From: Saprospiraceae bacterium
Lineage (GTDB): Bacteria > Bacteroidota > Bacteroidia > Chitinophagales > Saprospiraceae
NCBI GenBank assembly: GCA_020629515.1
Contig: JAHDDE010000021.1
Coordinates: 1-56,025 of the forward strand
Length of the DNA stretch: 56,025 nt
Direction of reading: 5' to 3'
Shown here: positions 1 through 7,485 of the stretch, piece after piece
Layout: each line of letters opens with the position of its first letter
Numbering within the stretch: the stretch's first letter is position 1
The notes under the pieces: generated by a model
The model's input: only the letters and a program-made list of their open reading frames with translations
Told to the model about the DNA's origin: nothing
The model's database searches: none
Position numbers and translations under genes: made by a program

Positions 1-1451
1 TCTTTTAGATTGATTTTTCCTTTCATAGCCAGTTGCCCAACAGAACCAATTAACATCAATGCAACTTTTCTAAAATTCTTTACAGCTCTTTCCTCTTCAG
101 ATATCGCCCCATCAGAGGTTGGCGTACCCGTCAATAACTCTTGTTGAACTGCCATGGCAGGAGTAGCGAAATCCAAGGCCCCTTTCATCGCATTTTTAAA
201 AATAATGTTGAGCATCAACATTCTATTGATCTCATTGGTGCCTTCATATATCATGGCTATGCGAGCATCACGGTATCCTCTTGCGGCGGCAGACTCCTCA
301 CTGTATCCCATACCACCATGTATTTGAACTGTCTCATCCGCCACGAAATTTACATTTTCTGATAATACGATTTTAAGTATTGAACTTTCTAATGCGTACT
401 CTTCTGCGGCGATTAATTCTGCTTCGGCATAAGACTTGCCTTGCTCCATTAATATCTCAGTATAATCATTAATCAATCCTGTAGCTCTATATACAGCGGC
501 CTCAGCAGCATATGTTCTAATCACTTGTTCTGCCACCTTCGATCTTATAGCTCCAAAGGTTGAAATGCTCTTTCCAAACTGCTCACGCTCAATAGCATAT
601 TTTATACCTACATCAATTAATCCTTTTGACCCTCCCAATGCGAAAGGACCTATTTTATATCTTCCTGCATTTAGGACATTAAATGCAATGTGATGTCCCT
701 TGCCTTGTTCTCCTAATAAGTTTTCTACCGGTACTTTCACATTTTCAAAAAATACCTGTCGCGTAGATGACCCTTTTATTCCCATCTTTTTCTCTTCAGC
801 TCCTAAAGTCAAACCAGGCATACCTTTCTCAAGAATAAAACCAGTAAAATCAATTCCGTTTATCTTAGCAAATACTACAAATACGTCTGCGAATCCTGCA
901 TTCGTTATCCACATCTTCTGTCCATTAAGGATATAATACTTACCATCTTCAGATAGGTCAGCACGAGTCTTAGCAGCTAAAGCATCAGAACCAGAACCCG
1001 GCTCAGTTAAACAGTATGACGCAATCAATTCTCCTGAGATCAATCCAGGTAAATATTTTGACTTTTGCTCTTCCGTACCAAAATATAATATGGGTAACAT
1101 ACCAATGCCCGTATGAGCCCCATAAGTAGTAGAAAATGCGCCTGTTGGCCCTATGGATTCTAATACCACCGCATTTGTGTTAGGATCCATTTGCATTCCT
1201 CCATACTGTTCTGGCATATGTGTCCCTAAAAATCCTAAATCACCTAACTTTTTTAGGAGATCTCGATTATGTTCAAATTCTCCTGCTTCCATTTTGTCGG
1301 CAACAGCAGCAAAATCATTTTTCACAAACTCCTTGATTGTTTCTTTTATCATAAGTTGTTCGTCCGTCATATCCTCAGGAGTAAAAACCCTTTCTTGATA
1401 ATCCTCAATTAAGAAGTGAGCTCCTTTCTGAATTTTCTCTGTTACTTCCAT
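1..1451 (-). CDS. Acyl-CoA dehydrogenase (3' end outside window)
   Basis: FAD-dependent acyl-CoA dehydrogenase that introduces the alpha-beta double bond in the first step of fatty-acid beta-oxidation. The minus-strand frame starts at ATG 1451 (MEVTEKIQKGAHFL) and stays open to base 1, giving 483 codons before the window edge. It shows the family signatures in order: an N-terminal helical domain, YCLTEPGSGSDA in the FAD-binding middle domain, KMWITNAGFAD, ERxQFGKSI-like helices, QIHGGMGYSEE, and IYEGTNEINR, whose Glu matches the catalytic base. The frame continues well past the usual ~380-residue core, so this is the long type with a C-terminal extension, common in Bacteroidota. Substrate chain length cannot be read from sequence. 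Family assignment is firm. Confidence 0.93.
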   Translation of the reverse strand, partial: MEVTEKIQKGAHFLIEDYQERVFTPEDMTDEQLMIKETIKEFVKNDFAAVADKMEAGEFEHNRDLLKKLGDLGFLGTHMPEQYGGMQMDPNTNAVVLESIGPTGAFSTTYGAHTGIGMLPILYFGTEEQKSKYLPGLISGELIASYCLTEPGSGSDALAAKTRADLSEDGKYYILNGQKMWITNAGFADVFVVFAKINGIDFTGFILEKGMPGLTLGAEEKKMGIKGSSTRQVFFENVKVPVENLLGEQGKGHHIAFNVLNAGRYKIGPFALGGSKGLIDVGIKYAIEREQFGKSISTFGAIRSKVAEQVIRTYAAEAAVYRATGLINDYTEILMEQGKSYAEAELIAAEEYALESSILKIVLSENVNFVADETVQIHGGMGYSEESAAARGYRDARIAMIYEGTNEINRMLMLNIIFKNAMKGALDFATPAMAVQQELLTGTPTSDGAISEEERAVKNFRKVALMLIGSVGQLAMKGKINLK

Positions 1452-1527
1452 TTATATTTTATTTACTATAAGTTAATTTATTAATAACCAATACATCCGC
1501 ATATCATGCGCATACAAGCTTACCTTC

Positions 1528-1535
1528 CAAAAATA
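1528..1535 (-). promoter_or_regulatory. Candidate -7 box for acyl-CoA dehydrogenase
   Basis: On the minus strand this reads TATTTTTG, matching the Bacteroidota TAnnTTTG element. It lies about 75 bases upstream of the dehydrogenase ATG. I see no TTG at the expected -33 distance, so this is a weak call. Confidence 0.35.
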
Positions 1536-1608
1536 TAACATTTTATTTAACTCTGAGTTCATTTTTGTGTCCTAAATTTTACTATATGAATTTTTATATC
1601 TTCATATA

Positions 1609-1971
1609 ATGGCACGACAACAAGATGTTGGTCAGATGGGAGAAGACCTTGCAACAGAGTATCTGTTCGGATTAGGCTATTCTATTAAAGAAAGAAATTG
1701 GAGATTCAGTCGTGCCGAGATCGACATAATCGCCTTTCACGATGATACTTTAATTTTTGTAGAAGTGAAAACTCGCTCATATGACTACTATGGACAACCG
1801 GAAGAATCTATTTCAGCAAAAAAAGAAAGACTCATTTGTGATGCAGCAGCTGCATATATGTCCAAGAACGAATATGAATGGGCATTTCGTTTTGATATCA
1901 TATCGATCCTATTAAGTAATACAGAACCCGTTATTAAACATTATGAAGACGCCTTTTTTCCTGGAATTTAG
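1609..1971 (+). CDS. yraN: YraN/UPF0102 family nuclease-fold protein
   Basis: Small protein (120 aa) of the UPF0102/YraN family, which has a PD-(D/E)XK-like nuclease fold. The family role is unsettled; links to DNA uptake and replication have been proposed. The sequence shows the family pattern: QMGEDLATEYL near the N-terminus, the RAEIDIIA segment carrying the acidic pair, and FVEVKTRS carrying the E-x-K motif. Length matches the family (about 115-130). It is divergent from the acyl-CoA dehydrogenase gene with about 157 bases between starts. I see no clear Shine-Dalgarno, as is usual in this phylum. Family assignment is firm, biochemical role is not. Confidence 0.85.
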   Translation: MARQQDVGQMGEDLATEYLFGLGYSIKERNWRFSRAEIDIIAFHDDTLIFVEVKTRSYDYYGQPEESISAKKERLICDAAAAYMSKNEYEWAFRFDIISILLSNTEPVIKHYEDAFFPGI

Positions 1972-2056
1972 ATTTTAAACAATTCAATTAATAATGAATT
2001 ACCAAGTATGTGATAAAAATTGAGTTCAGATACTTTCATAAGAAAAGAGAATGACA

Positions 2057-2064
2057 TACATTTG
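2057..2064 (+). promoter_or_regulatory. -7 promoter box for rpmE2
   Basis: TACATTTG followed by CAGCCC fits the Bacteroidota -7 element TAnnTTTG. It sits about 20 bases upstream of the ribosomal protein ATG at 2085, predicting a very short leader. No convincing -33 TTG was found at N17-23. Confidence 0.55.
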
Positions 2065-2084
2065 CAGCCCTAATAAAATTAGTG

Positions 2085-2375
2085 ATGAAAAAAGATATAC
2101 ATCCATCAGAATATAGATTAGTAGTTTTCAAGGATTTCTCTTGCGATAAATCTTGGTTATCGAGATCGTGTGCTAACACTAAAGACACAATTGTTTGGGA
2201 AGATGGGAATGAGTATCCTTTAGTGAAGTTGGAGATTTCAAATCAGTCTCATCCGTTTTTTACGGGTAAAATGAAATTTGTTGATACAGCCGGAAGAATT
2301 GATAAATTCAATAAGAAGTTTGCAAAATTTGCTAAGAAGACTGCATCTCCTGAAACTGAGGCTGCTGCTGAGTAG
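2085..2375 (+). CDS. rpmE2: 50S ribosomal protein L31 type B
   Basis: Ribosomal large-subunit protein L31 of the type B (zinc-independent) class, 96 aa. It begins [20 protein letters not shown] and contains [20 protein letters not shown], the diagnostic C-terminal half of L31. The zinc-binding CxxC pair of type A L31 is absent, which defines type B. The tail is acidic and alanine-rich. The frame can open three bases earlier at a GTG, but the ATG at 2085 is preferred because the protein then begins like its relatives. It has its own -7 box just upstream and a strong terminator after the stop, so it is probably transcribed alone. Confidence 0.95.
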   Translation: MKKDIHPSEYRLVVFKDFSCDKSWLSRSCANTKDTIVWEDGNEYPLVKLEISNQSHPFFTGKMKFVDTAGRIDKFNKKFAKFAKKTASPETEAAAE

Positions 2376-2404
2376 TAATAATCTTATAAAGAAATAAATA
2401 GTAA

Positions 2405-2430
2405 CCTCGCTCTAAAAGCGGGGTTTTTTT
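2405..2430 (+). terminator. Intrinsic terminator after rpmE2
   Basis: CCTCGC pairs with GCGGGG (6 bp, one G-U) around the loop TCTAAAA, followed by seven T. It ends three bases before the ATG of the next gene. Confidence 0.8.
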
Positions 2431-2433
2431 GTT

Positions 2434-3612
2434 ATGAGTCAAGTGATACTTTTTGATGGTCCGGAATGGGAAAATTTATTCCCGCTGACTTTAACTCGTC
2501 CTGTCGGACACATCAGAATAGGCATATCGACAATATGTGAAAAATGGGAAAAATTCATAAAAAAGCCTATATACCTTCACACAATACAACATCTGAAAGG
2601 CCAATATCAATGTGCGGAAGATAAAGAGTCCATTCTAATCAATGGTTCCGTTCTACCCAGCGATAATATCTATTCAAAAATTAAAACACTTGAGATTAAT
2701 GAGGCTATATGCCATAAGGGCAATGTGATAGCACTTAGAGTAGAGAAATATGATCCTGATATTGATATCTCACAATTAATATATACAGAAAAGGAATCTC
2801 TATCTGAAGTTTCTAAAATCAACTATCCGGAAGATATTCTAAATATCAATGACAAGTTGTTGAGCGAAGAGATATACGCTCATATCCAACAGCATACTTC
2901 TCATGAATTAGATCCAACTATAGCTGTTATAGGCGATAAGCAGCAAGTATATATAGAAAATTCTGTAAGTATCTCACACTGCACACTCAATGTAAGTCAT
3001 GGGCCGATCTATATCGCCAAAAACGCTACCATCATGGAAGGCGCTATGCTAAGAGGGCCCCTATACATAGGAACTAATAGTGTAATAAAAATGGGGGCTA
3101 AAATATATGGCAACACATCTATTGGGCCTCAGTGTAAAATCGGTGGAGAAGTCAAAAGGACAATTGTAATAGGCAATAGCAATAAAGGTCACGAAGGGTT
3201 TGTAGGAGATAGTGTAATCGGCGAGTGGTGCAATTTTGGTGCAGACAGCAACACTTCTAATATGAAAAACACCTATGGTAAAATAAGCTTGTATGATATA
3301 GCTAGAAACAAGAAGCGAATAACCAATAATCAATTTTTGGGTTTGATGATGGGTGATCACAGTAAATGTGCAATAAATACACAATTTAACACTGGCACTG
3401 TAGTCGGGGTGTTTGCTAATATTTTTGGTGCGCCTCCTCCCACTTATATTCCATCATTTAGTTGGGGCAAAGGGCAAGTATATGATATTAATAAGGCATT
3501 AGAAGTCGCCAATATCGTGTATGGGAGAAGAAATAGACAATTGAGTGACTCTGAAAAGGATGTTCTTAAAAAAATCTACCAACAATATAGAATCCATGAT
3601 TGCCCTTCCTAA
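2434..3612 (+). CDS. GlmU-like putative sugar nucleotidyltransferase
   Basis: Protein of 392 aa resembling the Bacteroidota GlmU-family type (TIGR03991-like), thought to act in UDP-N-acetylglucosamine supply. The N-terminus (ILFDGPEWENLFPLTLTRPV, then HIRIGI) replaces the GxGTRM loop of classical GlmU. The C-terminal half is a left-handed beta helix with repeated hexapeptides (IYIAKNATI, GPLYIGTNSVI, SIGPQCKIGG), and GDSVIGEWCNFGADSNTSNM resembles the acetyltransferase active-site region of GlmU. The start codon directly follows a terminator hairpin, and I see no separate promoter or Shine-Dalgarno. It overlaps the next gene by 17 bases. Family is confident; the exact reaction is inferred. 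Confidence 0.85.
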   Translation: MSQVILFDGPEWENLFPLTLTRPVGHIRIGISTICEKWEKFIKKPIYLHTIQHLKGQYQCAEDKESILINGSVLPSDNIYSKIKTLEINEAICHKGNVIALRVEKYDPDIDISQLIYTEKESLSEVSKINYPEDILNINDKLLSEEIYAHIQQHTSHELDPTIAVIGDKQQVYIENSVSISHCTLNVSHGPIYIAKNATIMEGAMLRGPLYIGTNSVIKMGAKIYGNTSIGPQCKIGGEVKRTIVIGNSNKGHEGFVGDSVIGEWCNFGADSNTSNMKNTYGKISLYDIARNKKRITNNQFLGLMMGDHSKCAINTQFNTGTVVGVFANIFGAPPPTYIPSFSWGKGQVYDINKALEVANIVYGRRNRQLSDSEKDVLKKIYQQYRIHDCPS

Positions 3613-4285
3613 ATGGAAAATTTGGTTAAGCTACCTATGGGATATCCACATAGAAACAAGATCATCAGAATACAACCCTATTCTCAACATAGAATTAAGT
3701 AAAGGCAGATTCCTTTTAAGCACCCAAAATGCTGTTTATTCTCATGAAGATAAATATGAGAATTTCGGACTAATTTTCAATCAGACACTCGATATCAACC
3801 CATTAGCACTTAACAAAGTGCTCGTTTTAGGATTAGGTCTTGGCAGTATACCTATTCTTCTTGATCTCATGGCCCCTGGAGCATGGGATATTACTGCAGT
3901 AGAAATCGATGAAGAAGTCGTAGCTCTGGCTCACGATTATGCTTATCAAAAAATCCAATCCAATATTAATACCATAATTGCTGATGCCTCAATTTATATC
4001 CAAACTACAAGATCAGAATCGTTTGATATGATCTGTGTAGACCTATTTGTTGGAGATCAAACGCCTAACGAATTTCAAGAAATCTACTTTTTAGAAAAAC
4101 TAAAGAATCTTTTATCACCAGCTGGCATTTTGATTTACAATACATTAGCTTATACCGCGAAACACCAACAAGAATCAACTGATTTTTTCAATAACGCTTT
4201 TAAAAAAGTTTTCCCTCAAGCAGAAAAGGTATATGCCCATAGAAATTATATGTTAATCAACAATAAGGATTGGTTTGGCAGTTAG
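3596..4285 (+). CDS. Spermidine-synthase-fold SAM-dependent protein
   Basis: Protein of 229 aa with a Rossmann methyltransferase or aminopropyltransferase fold. Visible motifs are VLVLGLGLGSIPILL (glycine-rich SAM loop), VEIDEEVVALAHDY (acidic motif II), IIADASIYI, and DMICVDLFVGDQTPNEF (motif IV region), followed by LSPAGILIYN. This order is like spermidine synthase-related proteins, but polyamine-binding residues cannot be confirmed. I chose ATG 3596, overlapping the previous stop by 17 bases. GTG 3545 or ATG 3560 would add basic residues not typical of the family. Translational coupling to the GlmU-like gene is likely. Substrate is unknown. Confidence 0.7.
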   Translation: MIALPKWKIWLSYLWDIHIETRSSEYNPILNIELSKGRFLLSTQNAVYSHEDKYENFGLIFNQTLDINPLALNKVLVLGLGLGSIPILLDLMAPGAWDITAVEIDEEVVALAHDYAYQKIQSNINTIIADASIYIQTTRSESFDMICVDLFVGDQTPNEFQEIYFLEKLKNLLSPAGILIYNTLAYTAKHQQESTDFFNNAFKKVFPQAEKVYAHRNYMLINNKDWFGS

Positions 4286-4300
4286 CATGTTATACTTTTG
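4270..4300 (+). promoter_or_regulatory. Promoter (TTG-N20-TACTTTTG) for the TPR membrane protein
   Basis: TTG at 4270-4272 and TACTTTTG at 4293-4300 are separated by 20 bases, a full match to the Bacteroidota -33/-7 pattern. Part of it lies inside the end of the preceding gene. Transcription would begin about 10 bases before ATG 4317. Confidence 0.7.
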
Positions 4301-4316
4301 CACCAAATAAGAGACT

Positions 4317-4934
4317 ATGATCAATTTGAATATATATGTATTAATAGGCTTGACAGCCCTCTTCCTGATTGGAGGTATTATATCGGCGATATTTGCTGGA
4401 TTTTGGTGGGCCTTCCCATTACTATTAGTGGGAATTATTTTGCTTGCAGTGTATATATTCTTTGGCAGTGTGAATTCTGCTGCTAAGCACATCCAAGAGG
4501 AAGATTTTGATAAAGCCGAACAAAAGCTAAATTTAACACTAAAACCAGATTGGCTTTATATCACTCAGAGAGCATTCTATTATATCATGAAAGGATCTAT
4601 CGCCATGCATCGCAAAGATATGAAGCAGGCCGAAGAACTGTTCGATAAGGCATTAGCTATGGATCTTCCATCTGATAATGAAAAAGGTATGTTATTGCTA
4701 CAATTAGCCAATATTAATGGCTCAAAGGGCAAATGGCGCGCCGCTAAAAATTACTTCAGAGAAGCTAAAAAGCTAAAAATAACTGAAGGCCCTATAAAGA
4801 CTCAATTACTTCAATTTGAGAAAGCCCTTAATCAAAGCGGCCAAGCTAAAGCTGCCAGAAGCATGGGCAAACAAGGTATGTCCATGATGTCTCAAGGTGG
4901 AAAGTCTAAAAGACGTCGCCCAAAAATGAGATAG
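4317..4934 (+). CDS. Membrane-anchored tetratricopeptide protein
   Basis: Uncharacterised 205-aa protein. Residues about 5-50 form two hydrophobic helices (LIGLTALFLIGGIISAIF and FPLLLVGIILLAVYIFF) that anchor it in the inner membrane. Residues about 55-165 contain TPR-like helix pairs (KAEQKLNLTL, MKQAEELFDKALAMDLP, KWRAAKNYFREAKKL). The C-terminus is very basic (GKSKRRRPKMR). TPR units usually mediate protein-protein contacts, so a scaffold role is plausible, but no specific function is recognisable. It has its own promoter. Confidence 0.75.
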   Translation: MINLNIYVLIGLTALFLIGGIISAIFAGFWWAFPLLLVGIILLAVYIFFGSVNSAAKHIQEEDFDKAEQKLNLTLKPDWLYITQRAFYYIMKGSIAMHRKDMKQAEELFDKALAMDLPSDNEKGMLLLQLANINGSKGKWRAAKNYFREAKKLKITEGPIKTQLLQFEKALNQSGQAKAARSMGKQGMSMMSQGGKSKRRRPKMR

Positions 4935-5048
4935 GAATTAAAAAAAATCTAATCTCGAGGGATTTCAACTGTAGATATTTGATTAATGTCTAAAATATAT
5001 CTATTAAAATATAAGGTATCAATATTTAATTGATATTTATTAGAATAT

Positions 5049-5080
5049 TTGCAATTGAAACACATTGACCCTTATCTTTG
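5049..5080 (+). promoter_or_regulatory. Promoter (TTG-N21-TATCTTTG) for the tRNA-like pair
   Basis: TTG at 5049-5051 and TATCTTTG at 5073-5080 are 21 bases apart, a complete Bacteroidota-type promoter. A start near 5087 would place about 34 bases before the first tRNA-like gene. I see no second promoter before the second copy, so both are probably made as one precursor. Confidence 0.7.
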
Positions 5081-5120
5081 AAGTGTAATCAAAAGAGATT
5101 ATATCAATAGTTGATAATAC

Positions 5121-5260
5121 TGTGAGGTGATGAAACAGGTAGACGTGCCCTCTTGTCTCGAGGGTGGAGGTAAGCGATAAACGATGGATAGGGTTGACCA
5201 CAAATTTTCTTTTGTCCATTGGCTAAGCGCTCCGTGGAGGTTCGAATCCTTCTCTCACAG
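5121..5260 (+). tRNA. Class II tRNA-like RNA, copy 1, with 53-nt variable-arm insert
   Basis: A full cloverleaf can be drawn. The acceptor is TGTGAGG with TCTCACA (7 bp, extendable to 8 by C5120-G5260). The D arm has loop AAACAGGTAGA and is Leu-like. The anticodon stem is CCCTC/GAGGG with loop TTGTCTC. The T arm is GGAGG, TTCGAAT, CCTTC. The discriminator is G73. The reading position of the anticodon is GTC (5155-5157, Asp), followed by an unusual U37. The variable region is 71 nt. Removing 5171-5223, which is bounded by TAAGCG repeats, leaves an 87-nt class II tRNA with a normal GGAG/CTCC variable arm. The sequence ends GCA, not CCA. It may be a non-canonical tRNA or a tRNA-derived RNA; decoding is unproven. 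Confidence 0.65.
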
Positions 5261-5319
5261 CAAGATGCAGTAAAGATGTTACTGATTTACTGATTGTTTA
5301 ATATTTATTTTGACAATAC

Positions 5320-5437
5320 TGTGAGGTGATGAAACAGGTAGACGTGCCCTCTTGTCTCGGGGGTGGAGGTAAGCAACAAATTTTTGCAATAAGTAAAAAC
5401 TAAGTGCTCCGTGGAGGTTCGAATCCTTCTCTCACAG
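5320..5437 (+). tRNA. Class II tRNA-like RNA, copy 2, with 31-nt variable-arm insert
   Basis: Same cloverleaf as copy 1, with identical acceptor, D arm, anticodon loop (TTGTCTC, GTC at 5354-5356) and T arm. The anticodon stem is CCCTC/GGGGG, where the single change turns a U-A pair into U-G and keeps pairing. The variable region is 49 nt. Removing 5370-5400 between TAAGC and TAAGTG gives exactly 87 nt, as for copy 1. The insert shares no visible sequence with that of copy 1 but can form a GCAA/TTGC hairpin. Conservation of both ends with free change of the insert suggests the cloverleaf is under selection. Confidence 0.65.
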
Positions 5438-5442
5438 CAAAC

Positions 5443-5487
5443 AAAAGGGCGTCCTTAACGGTTTAGTATGTTAATGGACGCCCTTTT
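5443..5487. terminator. Bidirectional terminator between tRNA-like pair and M23 gene
   Basis: AAAAGGGCGTCC (5443-5454) pairs perfectly with GGACGCCCTTTT (5476-5487) around a 21-base loop, with T or A tracts on both sides. It serves the tRNA-like unit on the plus strand and the M23 operon on the minus strand. The M23 stop codon lies in the loop. Confidence 0.85.
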
Positions 5488-6143
5488 TGTATAAGATGCA
5501 TTGGATCTGGGCAATTCGAACTATAATAATTCACATCTTTTGAAGCACATACTCCAGGATAATCTGCTACCCAATTACCTAAATCCTTAATAATTTGAAA
5601 ATGTAAATGCGGAGGCCAGCCTCCATTCTCTTTCTTATCGCCGAATTCGGCAATTATTTCCCCTGCTTTGATCTCTTTCCCTCTGATCCAGCTATTAAAA
5701 TACTTCTTACTCAGATGACCATATAGAGTATGAAAAATACATCCACGAATATTATGTCTCAATATCAGTGTATATCCATAATCCAAGTGCTGGCTATTAT
5801 AGGCTCCATAGGCTACTTCTCCTGATAACGGGGCATATATGCGACTACTTGAAGGGCCCCATATATCAACTCCCAAATGAATATTTCTGACATCTTCACC
5901 CTCAAAATGCTCACTTCGCACATATAAATTGCGCCTCTCGAGATAACCTCCTATTGCCCATAGACAGGATTGAAGAGTCTTATAATCATTAACGAACAGA
6001 TCAATGTCATCAAAATTAGGAACATCAGGAAGTGCATCGTTGAATATAGAAAGATCAATATCAACGAAATCTTGATCATCGTAATTGACCCCCATAATAG
6101 GGAATACACTTGTAGATTTTAAAACATCAACAAAATCCATCAT
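5463..6143 (-). CDS. M23 (LytM-type) metallopeptidase
   Basis: Protein of 226 aa with a C-terminal M23 peptidase domain, a family that cleaves cross-links in peptidoglycan. Zinc ligands are visible as HLGVD (His89, Asp93) and PHLHF (His179, His181), with the catalytic-type YGH at 141-143. The N-terminal 85 residues are acidic and lack a clear signal peptide, so export is not obvious; some family members act on other substrates. The ATG overlaps the stop of the ABC permease gene as ATGA, indicating translational coupling. The last residues are encoded within the terminator stem. All metal ligands are present, so an active enzyme is expected. Confidence 0.85.
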   Translation of the reverse strand: MMDFVDVLKSTSVFPIMGVNYDDQDFVDIDLSIFNDALPDVPNFDDIDLFVNDYKTLQSCLWAIGGYLERRNLYVRSEHFEGEDVRNIHLGVDIWGPSSSRIYAPLSGEVAYGAYNSQHLDYGYTLILRHNIRGCIFHTLYGHLSKKYFNSWIRGKEIKAGEIIAEFGDKKENGGWPPHLHFQIIKDLGNWVADYPGVCASKDVNYYSSNCPDPMHLIQKGRPLTY

Positions 6144-7381
6144 TCGTAACGCAATGATTCTATTGGATCAAGTCGTGCGGCCTTCATGGCAGGATACAAA
6201 CCGCTCAAAATTCCTACAATTAAACAAACAAAAAAAGCCAAAATAATCCATGGCCAAGGGATGATAAAACTACTACCTATCATGACACTGACTAAATTGC
6301 CTACGAGGATGCCCAATAACATACCTACCAGACCACCAATCTGAGTAATAACAATAGCTTCTGTTAGGAACTGTATCAAAATATTCCTTCGCTTAGCACC
6401 TAACGCTTTTGACACACCTATTTCTCGGGTTCGCTCTGTCACTGATACGAGCATAATATTCATTAGTCCGATTGAAGCACCTAACAAAGTCATCAAGGCT
6501 ATAGCAATAGTACCCATACGTAGGTTAAAAGTCATATCCTTAAGTGTATTCATTATACTATCACTGGTAGATATTTCAAAGTCATTCTCTTCATTAGCCT
6601 TTAGCTTTCGGATATTTCTCATAGGGCCAATTGCCGCCATCTTAGCTCCTTCTACATCAGTCAAATTGGTTATCGCCACCGTTAGATTATAGCCCTTCTC
6701 TGCATAGCCATAAATCTGTTTTGCTTTCGTTAGTGTGATAAATATTCTTCGATCTTGACTATCTCCAAAAGCACTTCCTTTTGACTCTAACACACCAATT
6801 ACCTTGTAGCGAGCAGCATTGATTTGAACTATTTTATTAATCGCAGATTCAGGACTATCATCAAATAGTTCTTTAACTATATCCATTCCTATGATCGCTT
6901 TCTGAGATCCTTCTTGAGATTCTAATGCAGTGAAATTTCTCCCCTCAGCGAGCTTATAATTAGACACGTCAAGGTATAGATCATCAACCCCAAATATACG
7001 TACAGTAGGGTTAGTCGCCTTATCCTTATAGGCCACTTCGGCACTCCCCGTACAAAACATATCAATTGACACACGGGTGCCCGGATAGTCATACCTCTCT
7101 TTAAAATCCTTAGCCTGAGTATAGTAAATAGGATCAGCTCGTTTCGTTTGACGACCTCGTCTGTTAGATCTAATATTCTCCCGAGTAGGTTTGATGCTTA
7201 TAGAATTGGCTCCCAGCCTGTTAAAACTATCACTCATTGAAAAAAGAATAGAATCTATAGCTGTTAAGATACCCACTAGACAAGTGATACCCACTGCTAT
7301 TATCAAAAGTGTCAGAGAAGTCCTTAAAAAATTCGACTTCAATGACCTTAGTGCCATCCTTATATTTTCTAATAAATTCAA
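6140..7381 (-). CDS. ABC transporter permease, MacB/FtsX type
   Basis: Inner-membrane permease of 413 aa. It has the MacB layout: one N-terminal membrane helix (about 20-43, [19 protein letters not shown]), a periplasmic MacB-core domain (about 50-275), and three C-terminal helices forming the FtsX domain (about 285-400), including [19 protein letters not shown], which is diagnostic for the family. Relatives act with a separate ATPase as mechanotransmitters for lipoproteins, peptides or drug efflux. No ATPase gene is adjacent, so it must pair with one encoded elsewhere. It ends in an ATGA overlap with the M23 peptidase gene, suggesting a joint envelope role. Confidence 0.9.
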   Translation of the reverse strand: MNLLENIRMALRSLKSNFLRTSLTLLIIAVGITCLVGILTAIDSILFSMSDSFNRLGANSISIKPTRENIRSNRRGRQTKRADPIYYTQAKDFKERYDYPGTRVSIDMFCTGSAEVAYKDKATNPTVRIFGVDDLYLDVSNYKLAEGRNFTALESQEGSQKAIIGMDIVKELFDDSPESAINKIVQINAARYKVIGVLESKGSAFGDSQDRRIFITLTKAKQIYGYAEKGYNLTVAITNLTDVEGAKMAAIGPMRNIRKLKANEENDFEISTSDSIMNTLKDMTFNLRMGTIAIALMTLLGASIGLMNIMLVSVTERTREIGVSKALGAKRRNILIQFLTEAIVITQIGGLVGMLLGILVGNLVSVMIGSSFIIPWPWIILAFFVCLIVGILSGLYPAMKAARLDPIESLRYE

Positions 7382-7485
7382 TGAATTACAATTAAATTTA
7401 AATTGGATTAAATATAGAGGGATAAATTAATAGTCATAGATTCTTTAGATCAGATATACATATTTGAGGATCAAAATCATTTCAA

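Larger units (their letters stand above)
5111..5440 (+). repeat. Tandem duplication carrying two tRNA-like genes
   Basis: Two copies begin at 5111 and 5310. The first 60 bases from AATACTGTG onward (5116-5175 and 5315-5374) differ at one position. The last 41 bases (5223-5263 and 5400-5440) also differ at one position. Between these conserved ends the copies carry unrelated segments of 47 and 25 bases. The pattern is a conserved shell with a divergent core. Confidence 0.85.

Noticed and set aside
3061-3384. Minus-strand 107-residue frame inside the GlmU-like gene
   Set aside because: Shadow of the hexapeptide-repeat coding strand with no family features.
2434-3612. Classical bifunctional GlmU
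   Set aside because: The GxGTRM nucleotide loop is absent; the N-terminus follows the alternative Bacteroidota type.
5121-5260. Selenocysteine tRNA (8-bp acceptor, long variable arm)
   Set aside because: The anticodon loop lacks TCA and the D stem is only 3 bp, whereas tRNA-Sec has a long D stem.
5184-5273. A 29-codon open frame beginning in the copy 1 insert, reminiscent of tmRNA
   Set aside because: Copy 2 has no matching ATG or frame, and both copies have a full anticodon arm, unlike tmRNA.
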